Shown: piece by piece, positions 5,471 through 10,058 of the stretch | Position numbering within the stretch: the stretch's first letter is position 1 | Layout of the letters: each line of letters begins with the position of its first letter | Origin: Candidatus Woesebacteria bacterium RIFCSPHIGHO2_01_FULL_44_10 | GTDB taxonomy: Bacteria; Patescibacteriota; Microgenomatia; UBA8517 | NCBI GenBank assembly: GCA_001792465.1 | Contig: MGGO01000014.1 | Coordinates: forward strand, 39,773 to 49,830 | Direction of reading: 5' to 3' | Length of the DNA stretch: 10,058 nt | Program-made: the position numbers and the translations under genes | The notes under the pieces: model-generated | Told to the model about the DNA's origin: nothing | Database searches by the model: none | What the model saw: the letters and a program-made list of their open reading frames with translations, nothing else

Positions 5471-6329
5471 TTACTTTTTTTTCAATCATTTCTATTGTCA
5501 ATTTGGCCACATTGATGCCGGTTGCGTCCTCAAAGCCGGAAAAATTCGCACTTCTGTTTATTTCCAAGATGTGTGGCTTACCATTTGTATCATACATAAT
5601 ATCAATCCCGGCATAGTCGACCTTAAAAACTTCAGCAGCATTTTCTGATAACGCCTTGAGTTCATCACTAATTTCTTCAGCCACGGCTATCCCACCCCGG
5701 CTGATATTTGTAGCAAGCTGTCCCTCGGGTGCAACCTTTTTCATTACCTTTGGCAAGGCCTTACCTCCAAGAACGATTACTCTATAGTCCTCACCCGTTG
5801 CCAAAAAGGGCTGGATTAAAAACTCCGGAGTTTGCCCTCCCAAGATTTCTGCTAATTCCGACTTGCTTTGAGCCTTAAAAACACTGTTGCCGAGCTTACC
5901 AAAATGTTTTTTAGCCACCAGTGGAAATTCAAAATCAGATGCTAGCAGCTCCTTCCTCCGAGCGAAGATTTGGCTTTGAATAATTGGCAAACCAGCTTGG
6001 GCCAACAGGAAATTCTGAGTGATTTTGCCCAAATATGGCCACTTAACAAAAGACTCCCCGTTCACTACAAAATTTTTTTGACCAAGAGATCTTGCCAACA
6101 AATCTTTGTAATAGACCATTACTCCCGACGGGGCTATTCTTAAAATTACAGCATCATAGTCATCCCCAAGCTCTTGGTCTGAAGTAAAAATCCCAAACTT
6201 GTCACCAATCCTAAATCTTAACTCTTCATAGCTAGCCAGAGTAATCTGGTGATTTCTTTCTCGAGCTTCGTCAACCAACCTTTTTTTTATGAACTGGGTT
6301 TCCTTTTTGGTGAAAATGAGAATTTTCAT
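5463..6329 (-). CDS. RimK-like ATP-grasp amino-acid ligase
   Basis: This 288-aa protein has the order and motifs of RimK-type ATP-grasp enzymes, which join an amino acid (often glutamate) to a carboxylate through an acyl-phosphate. After an N-terminal pre-ATP-grasp domain (1-about 95) come the lysine strand FPLVAKK (135-141) with GKLGNSV, the adenine-side strand EFLIQPF (169-175), GEDYRVIV (179-186), NISRGGIA (208-215), GIDIM with D243, and the metal site LEIN with E256 and N258. GFEDATGINVA (265-275) closely follows the RimK C-terminal 'GxExATGxdIA'. All expected catalytic residues appear present. Its ATG overlaps the upstream ATP-grasp/protease gene by 4 bp (ATGA) and the downstream gene by 8 bp. 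The substrate is unknown; other ATP-grasp activities such as peptide or cofactor ligation are possible. Confidence 0.9.
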   Translation of the reverse strand: MKILIFTKKETQFIKKRLVDEARERNHQITLASYEELRFRIGDKFGIFTSDQELGDDYDAVILRIAPSGVMVYYKDLLARSLGQKNFVVNGESFVKWPYLGKITQNFLLAQAGLPIIQSQIFARRKELLASDFEFPLVAKKHFGKLGNSVFKAQSKSELAEILGGQTPEFLIQPFLATGEDYRVIVLGGKALPKVMKKVAPEGQLATNISRGGIAVAEEISDELKALSENAAEVFKVDYAGIDIMYDTNGKPHILEINRSANFSGFEDATGINVAKLTIEMIEKKVNG

Positions 6330-7636
6330 ATTGGATTCTTCCTCGAACTAACCAAAAAGCCCGCCAGGTCACGCCGGCCGATGATCAGGGGTGTACGCAA
6401 GTGGCTTCTCTTGGCCACTGAAGCAATGGTTTTAATTTTCCGCCCGGCCAAATAGAAAGTAATATTGATGACTTTCCTTTCCTGTATTCCCAAACCACTT
6501 TTAAAAACTTTTGACCAAAGCGTGTTAGCGTCGGTTAAGAGCCCCATATCGGCGGCTAACGTGCGATCAACTGAACTTCTCCACGCCCCGGTATCGATTT
6601 TGGCCTTCACCTCAAGCCTTTTTTTGTTGCGACCTAAAATCTTCACCTGCTCCCACACATGAATCGTCTTAATTCCTTCGTTGGCCAAAACCCGGGTGGC
6701 AAAGCGTGCCGCAAAAATAGCCTTGGCGATTTTTACCCCGTGTTCCGCATCTTTGACCTCCAGACCTTCAACCCGCTCAAGCCTCTTTTTTAGCCCGGAT
6801 TTGTTGGCCAGTTGAATTGAAAGCCCCGGCTGATAATTTAATTCCAAGACCATTGGACCTTCGGTAGGATGCAAAACAATATCCGCCCCGTAATAACCAA
6901 GGCCGACGGCCGTACCACAAGAGGCTGCCAATTCAAGGATTTTTGTCCAATTGGGAATCTTAATGCCGTTTAATTTGCGCTCGGTTTCCGGTTTGTAACG
7001 AATGTAACGGTTGTGCCAAAAAGCTCTGGTTGTGATACCGGTTGCGATATCAATTCCAATCATAATCGCTCCTTGATGGTAATTTGCCCTGCCTCCCGAT
7101 TCCTTAGTGGGAACCCTGAGCATGGCCATGACCGGCACAAAGTTTAGGACAATAACCCTGATGTCCGGAAAGCCGCGATATGCGTATTTCCTAAAAGCCT
7201 TGTGCCGGCCAATAAACTCCTCAATAAAAGCCTTGTCGGGGACGTTGTTAATGCTGTATGCCCCCTCTAAAATATCCAGGACGTGCAGTTTTAGATCCTC
7301 GGCTGATACTTTCTGTTTACTAATTGTCATCCAAACCGGATTTTCTTTTGTGTAGTCAGGAGCGCGCTTTTTGACCACAATAATCCCCTCACCACCCAAG
7401 CCTTTATTGGGCTTTAAGGCAAAGCTCTCGGGCAGGCTACTCCAATCAAACTTGGTAGTATCCTCAGGAATTTTGAATTTAGCAAAAGTTTTGGGAACGG
7501 GAATACCGGCCCGCTTTAAAACTTGTTTAGCCCACAACTTGGAAGTTGCAATCCTTCTGCCCTTGGCAGTATTACTGCGGTAGGAAAAAAGGCGACTGCG
7601 GGCGTTTTTACCCAAAACTGAAGAGAGGTTAGCCAT
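6326..7636 (-). CDS. ATP-grasp glutamate-ligase-like protein fused to a retropepsin-like 'Zn protease' domain
   Basis: A 436-aa two-domain protein. Residues 1-about 312 match the 'alpha-L-glutamate ligase-related' ATP-grasp family (sugar-transferase-associated ATP-grasp): an N-terminal NARSRLFSYRSNTAKGRR, AGIPVPKTF, FALKPNKGLGGEGI (72-85), DIRVIV (158-163), GGRANYHQGA (181-190), GADIVL (250-255) and the metal/active-site strand LELNYQPGLSIQLAN (264-278). Residues about 322-430 form a domain of the RimK-associated 'ATP-dependent zinc protease' family (RimB/COG4067 type), with AKIDTGAWRSSVD (D348 in the DTG motif) and LIIGRRDLAGFLV (417-429), resembling one lobe of an aspartic protease. In other genomes these are usually separate genes; here synthesis and cleavage are on one chain. 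It overlaps its neighbours by 1 bp (TAATG, 7TM gene) and 4 bp (ATGA, RimK-like gene). Substrate unknown. Confidence 0.88.
   Translation of the reverse strand: MANLSSVLGKNARSRLFSYRSNTAKGRRIATSKLWAKQVLKRAGIPVPKTFAKFKIPEDTTKFDWSSLPESFALKPNKGLGGEGIIVVKKRAPDYTKENPVWMTISKQKVSAEDLKLHVLDILEGAYSINNVPDKAFIEEFIGRHKAFRKYAYRGFPDIRVIVLNFVPVMAMLRVPTKESGGRANYHQGAIMIGIDIATGITTRAFWHNRYIRYKPETERKLNGIKIPNWTKILELAASCGTAVGLGYYGADIVLHPTEGPMVLELNYQPGLSIQLANKSGLKKRLERVEGLEVKDAEHGVKIAKAIFAARFATRVLANEGIKTIHVWEQVKILGRNKKRLEVKAKIDTGAWRSSVDRTLAADMGLLTDANTLWSKVFKSGLGIQERKVINITFYLAGRKIKTIASVAKRSHLRTPLIIGRRDLAGFLVSSRKNPI
6338..6344 (-). promoter_or_regulatory. Strong Shine-Dalgarno of the RimK-like gene
   Basis: GAGGAAG on the minus strand, 8 nt before ATG 6329 and inside the coding end of the upstream gene. 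It is the clearest ribosome binding site in the operon, and suggests this gene is translated efficiently rather than only by coupling. Confidence 0.7.
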
Positions 7637-8529
7637 TATTCAGATATTAATTTTCTAAACCGCCAATATTCAATAAATCTCAAACCAACGTACCGGCCCA
7701 GCAAAAAGTCAAAAACTCCCACCGAAACGATTAAAATCTCCGGGTTGGTCAGGGCAAAGCGCTGCAAGGCAGTAAAAGTTAAAAATAGGTAGGAAACGAG
7801 CGCCAAAACCAGCGTCTCGGTCGTCAAGTTAATCGCGGTCTTGATGCTTTTGCCGATCTGAACTTTGCTAAAGTCTTCCGCCAAAAGGACTAAAATGAGA
7901 ACTGGGAAAATGCTGACACCGGTCAAATCTGGTCTTTTGGTCAAGGGTGACAAAAATAAGATTCCTAAAACTCCAAGAACAACGAAAAGAAGTAGCAGAG
8001 CCATCCGAGGCAAATATTGAAGTTTGATCCTGAGAGTCCTCAGGACCATCCGCGCGAGGGTAGCCACAAAAACAATTACTAAAAAGAGTCCTATACCCGC
8101 TACCGGTCCGGTGGAAATAAATACGACCGAAAGGGCCGCCGGCAAAAAGATGCCAAAACCTCGAAGCCCAATCAACTGCCGAGTGGCAGCGATAACCGCC
8201 GCTACGACCGGTAAAAGGAGAAGCAGGACAATTGTGTTGGCAGGAACTCCCGCCTCGACTGCGGCCCGAATGGCGTGCTTTAAGGGGTTGGTGTAAACGG
8301 GCCCGATTTTCTGCTCTTTAAGAAGCTTTTCAAGAGGTCCCAGGGTTTCTGCGGTTTCTTTAGTCAAATCTGGCTTGGAGGCAGCCTCAGGCGTTGGTGT
8401 TGAAGTGGGGGTCACCGTGCGCGCACGGGGGGCGGGCGTCGGCGCCGTCTGGGCCAAAACACCCGCCGTCACCAAAAAAGTCGCTACCGCGGCGACAACA
8501 AAAGCTGCCAAAACAGAAGTCTTAGTCAT
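7636..8529 (-). CDS. 7TM protein of the transglutaminase-associated family, lacking the transglutaminase domain
   Basis: With the start at 8529 this is 297 aa. A cleavable-looking signal segment (5-26, ending VLAQTAP) leads to a Thr/Pro linker (28-50), a short extracytoplasmic stretch, and seven hydrophobic helices at about 98-116, 124-140, 142-160, 175-195, 203-218, 235-257 and 263-278. The segments LRGFGIFLPAALSVVFI, QYLPRMALLL, ISIFP-like VSIFPVLIL and LLGRYVGLRFIEYWRF resemble the 7TM domain that in proteobacteria is fused to an inactive transglutaminase and encoded with ATP-grasp ligases. The transglutaminase part is missing. The longer frame from 8655 was rejected: it would overlap the FN3 gene by 113 bp and bury the signal peptide. 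A TATAAT lies 7 nt before the chosen ATG. Confidence 0.85.
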   Translation of the reverse strand: MTKTSVLAAFVVAAVATFLVTAGVLAQTAPTPAPRARTVTPTSTPTPEAASKPDLTKETAETLGPLEKLLKEQKIGPVYTNPLKHAIRAAVEAGVPANTIVLLLLLPVVAAVIAATRQLIGLRGFGIFLPAALSVVFISTGPVAGIGLFLVIVFVATLARMVLRTLRIKLQYLPRMALLLLFVVLGVLGILFLSPLTKRPDLTGVSIFPVLILVLLAEDFSKVQIGKSIKTAINLTTETLVLALVSYLFLTFTALQRFALTNPEILIVSVGVFDFLLGRYVGLRFIEYWRFRKLISE

Positions 8530-8536
8530 ACTAACT

Positions 8537-8542
8537 ATTATA
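8537..8542 (-). promoter_or_regulatory. Perfect -10 box before the 7TM gene (possible leaderless internal promoter)
   Basis: TATAAT on the minus strand lies 7 nt before ATG 8529, in the 13-bp gap after the FN3 gene. The best -35 candidate is TTGCGC with a 20-bp spacer, which is poor. There is no Shine-Dalgarno. The layout would give a leaderless transcript for the ligase part of the operon. Confidence 0.45.
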
Positions 8543-9391
8543 CTACGGAAGACAGAGGCGGCGCGCAAGAATCGTAATGCACTTTTTAGTCCCACTGGTT
8601 GATGAGGTTGGCGTGGTTGGTGGTTTGGGGGTAGATAAAACATCAGTGGGCTCAAAATTGTAGGTCTCTCCCAGAGTCATGGTCGGCACCGGCTGGGTTT
8701 GAACTAGTTTTACAGTCGCCCGAGAAGTCCCTGCCTCACCTGCCTGGACAAAAAGGGTCAGCGAAGTATTGTTGCCTAAGCTAACATACGAGTTCAAGTC
8801 TTTCGTTCTAATCGTTGAAATTGACACCGACCAGTTACCGTTGGCGGGGTTAATGACAGTTGAGGCAGTCCCTCCACCCAGGGTATCAACGTAGACTACT
8901 CCACGGCCGCCAAAAACGCTACTATCCGGGTTAATGAGCGTTCCATAGACCGTTTGGGGCGGCGGGGGCGTACCGATCAGGCTCGGCGTTTTAACCACAT
9001 ACGCATTTGCCCCCTCCCCATATTGGCCCTTACCGGAGCTTATTTTAAAGTAATAGGTAGTAGCAGGCTGCAGGGGTTTCAAGGTTACGTGGTGGACACT
9101 GGTTTTAGCGGCCCCGATTCTGTCCTCAAGCGCTGTCACACCCAAAGTGGTGTCTATACCGTAGTTGACGCTTCCAATTACATCCACGTCTGTTATCCAG
9201 GATACAGAAACGGAGTTTTCTGTTAAATTTGTTATCTTAACTTCTTTGGGAACCTCAGCCCCACCAGCCAGTGAGCGCAGGCTCTGACGGCTTTGGGTGA
9301 GATAGCTTGTTACCCCGACAGCCACCGTCAGAAAAGCCACCCCCAAAAGGGTAACAATGATTCTTGATTTTGGCATTAGTGTGAACTTCAT
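8543..9391 (-). CDS. Membrane-anchored or secreted fibronectin type III protein with C-terminal Cys pair
   Basis: A 282-aa protein. A basic N-terminus (MPKSR) and hydrophobic segment (about 11-30) form a signal peptide or anchor. A fibronectin type III domain follows at about 47-137, with KITNLTENSVSVSWIT at its start and the LKPLQPATTYYFKIS strand typical of these folds. After a TPPPP linker comes a second beta-rich region (about 147-248: VYGTLINPDSS, ANGNWSVSIS) like carboxypeptidase-regulatory domains, then a Pro/Thr/Ser linker (253-267). The tail TKKCITILARRLCLP holds the only two cysteines (271, 280). The start at 9391 gives an ATGA overlap with the upstream gene; a TTG three codons earlier is possible. 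It is likely exported and may be a surface component or the target of the ligase genes downstream; that link is inferred from the operon only. Confidence 0.85.
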   Translation of the reverse strand: MKFTLMPKSRIIVTLLGVAFLTVAVGVTSYLTQSRQSLRSLAGGAEVPKEVKITNLTENSVSVSWITDVDVIGSVNYGIDTTLGVTALEDRIGAAKTSVHHVTLKPLQPATTYYFKISSGKGQYGEGANAYVVKTPSLIGTPPPPQTVYGTLINPDSSVFGGRGVVYVDTLGGGTASTVINPANGNWSVSISTIRTKDLNSYVSLGNNTSLTLFVQAGEAGTSRATVKLVQTQPVPTMTLGETYNFEPTDVLSTPKPPTTPTSSTSGTKKCITILARRLCLP

Positions 9392-10058
9392 GGTTTCCAA
9401 TATAGATCTTGTTTCGCGTAAATAAAGTAACCTTGGTTGTCTTTAATTTCGAAATCAAAGCCATAAGTCTGGATATTTTCCGGGGCAAAAAGCCTTTTAA
9501 CAAAGACATCCCACAAGCCAAAGTCCCATTGAGCAAGTTGCTCGGCCAAGGTCGCATCCAAAACCCTCTCTGCCGTATAATTTCCACTCGGAATTCCCAC
9601 TCCATTCCAGCCTCGAACAATGGGTAATTGGAAATCATCCGGTAAAGCTGTCCCCGCCACCGTCCAAGTCGCGGGCGTATGGTTTTCCAGGAAGTATGCC
9701 CGGCCAGCCTCAATCAAAAAATCGTGGCCAAAATGTGTATCCCCACGCTGAGAATATTCACCCCACCTGTCTCCATCCCAGGTAGCCACAGTTGTTACAT
9801 AGCCTCCATCTTCGGCTACATCTTGAACAAGCTCAGCTGCTGAGCGAATTGAGGAGGGAATAATGGGGAAAGAGATAAAATTCCAGCCATTTACAAGTTC
9901 ATAGGTTATTTCGGTGGAAATCTTGTCCAAGTTAATCTCCACCCCGGCCCAGGGCAAAGTCTCTTCCCCTTGATCAGCCTGATTATTGCCATTGGCGTCG
10001 TGGTAAACTTCAACTCGAAAGGCGGCCAGACTAGCGCTATCCGTCGCCTCCTGCTCCT
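9388..10058 (-). CDS. Secreted beta-rich protein with Ca-binding-like loop (5' end beyond window)
   Basis: The frame is open from the right edge to TGA 9388-9390, giving the last 222 residues; a TTG at 9957 is in frame but is not the start because coding sequence continues upstream. The first visible part, FRVEVYHDANGNNQADQGEE, is an Asp/Asn-rich loop as in SdrD/B-like and dockerin-like calcium-binding repeats ('DxNGNxxxDxGE'). It is followed by WAGVEINL. Then come two similar modules beginning LVNGWNFISFPI and VRGWNGVGIPSG, each typical of short beta-domains in exported bacterial proteins. Each module ends in a hydrophobic-aromatic strand (GRAYFLENHT, QGYFIYAKQD). No catalytic motif is visible. 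It overlaps the FN3 gene by 4 bp, so the two are probably made together. Export is inferred from the domains; the signal peptide is outside the window. Confidence 0.8.
   Translation of the reverse strand, partial: EQEATDSASLAAFRVEVYHDANGNNQADQGEETLPWAGVEINLDKISTEITYELVNGWNFISFPIIPSSIRSAAELVQDVAEDGGYVTTVATWDGDRWGEYSQRGDTHFGHDFLIEAGRAYFLENHTPATWTVAGTALPDDFQLPIVRGWNGVGIPSGNYTAERVLDATLAEQLAQWDFGLWDVFVKRLFAPENIQTYGFDFEIKDNQGYFIYAKQDLYWKP

Noticed and set aside
8024..8602. Plus-strand frames with Ala/Thr/Val-rich composition
   Set aside because: They are antisense to the 7TM protein and its Thr/Pro linker, with low-complexity composition and no start signals.
8530..8655. 42-codon N-terminal extension of the 7TM protein
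   Set aside because: It would overlap the FN3 gene by 113 bp and place the signal peptide internally; a -10 box supports ATG 8529.
1..10058. CRISPR arrays, tRNA or rRNA genes, insertion sequences, integrase sites
   Set aside because: No regularly spaced direct repeats, cloverleaf-like segments, transposase motifs or terminal inverted repeats were seen on either strand.

Overview
The window looks like chromosomal DNA of a small-genome bacterium, probably of the Patescibacteria/CPR radiation (Microgenomates-like is my best guess). This is inference: there is no rRNA or other phylogenetic marker apart from L10 and L7/L12. The hints are tightly overlapping genes, several promoters placed so that the transcript would begin at or within a few bases of the start codon, many uncharacterised proteins, Ser/Thr/Pro-linked secreted proteins, and a 7TM/ATP-grasp operon. 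TGA is used as a stop (for example at 3945, 6326 and 9388), so UGA-recoding lineages are unlikely.

Left part (1-2531, minus strand): a VapBC-like toxin-antitoxin pair (2531 to 1842) with its own promoter and palindromic operator is followed by a separate promoter driving an unrecognised 295-aa protein and an FAD-dependent oxidoreductase of the geranylgeranyl-reductase type, which runs off the left edge.

Centre (2582-3608, plus strand): an isolated rplJ-rplL operon with a promoter, an L10-leader-type RNA element and a terminator-like hairpin whose U-tract abuts the rplJ start codon. Downstream (3611-3948, minus strand) are two tiny membrane-protein reading frames, one apparently interrupted by a single-base frameshift. 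Next comes an unrecognised 157-aa protein with a near-consensus promoter.

Right part (4430-10058, minus strand): a compact run of six genes with overlapping or nearly touching ends. In transcription order these are a secreted protein with a Ca-binding-like loop (5' end outside the window), a membrane-anchored fibronectin type III protein, a 7TM protein of the transglutaminase-associated type that lacks the transglutaminase domain, an ATP-grasp ligase fused to a retropepsin-like 'ATP-dependent zinc protease' domain, a RimK-like ATP-grasp ligase, and an unrecognised all-helical 346-aa protein. The likely theme is ligation of amino acids onto a peptide or protein, with removal or editing, coupled to the cell envelope. 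The substrate is unknown. This operon is the best candidate for an undescribed system in the window.
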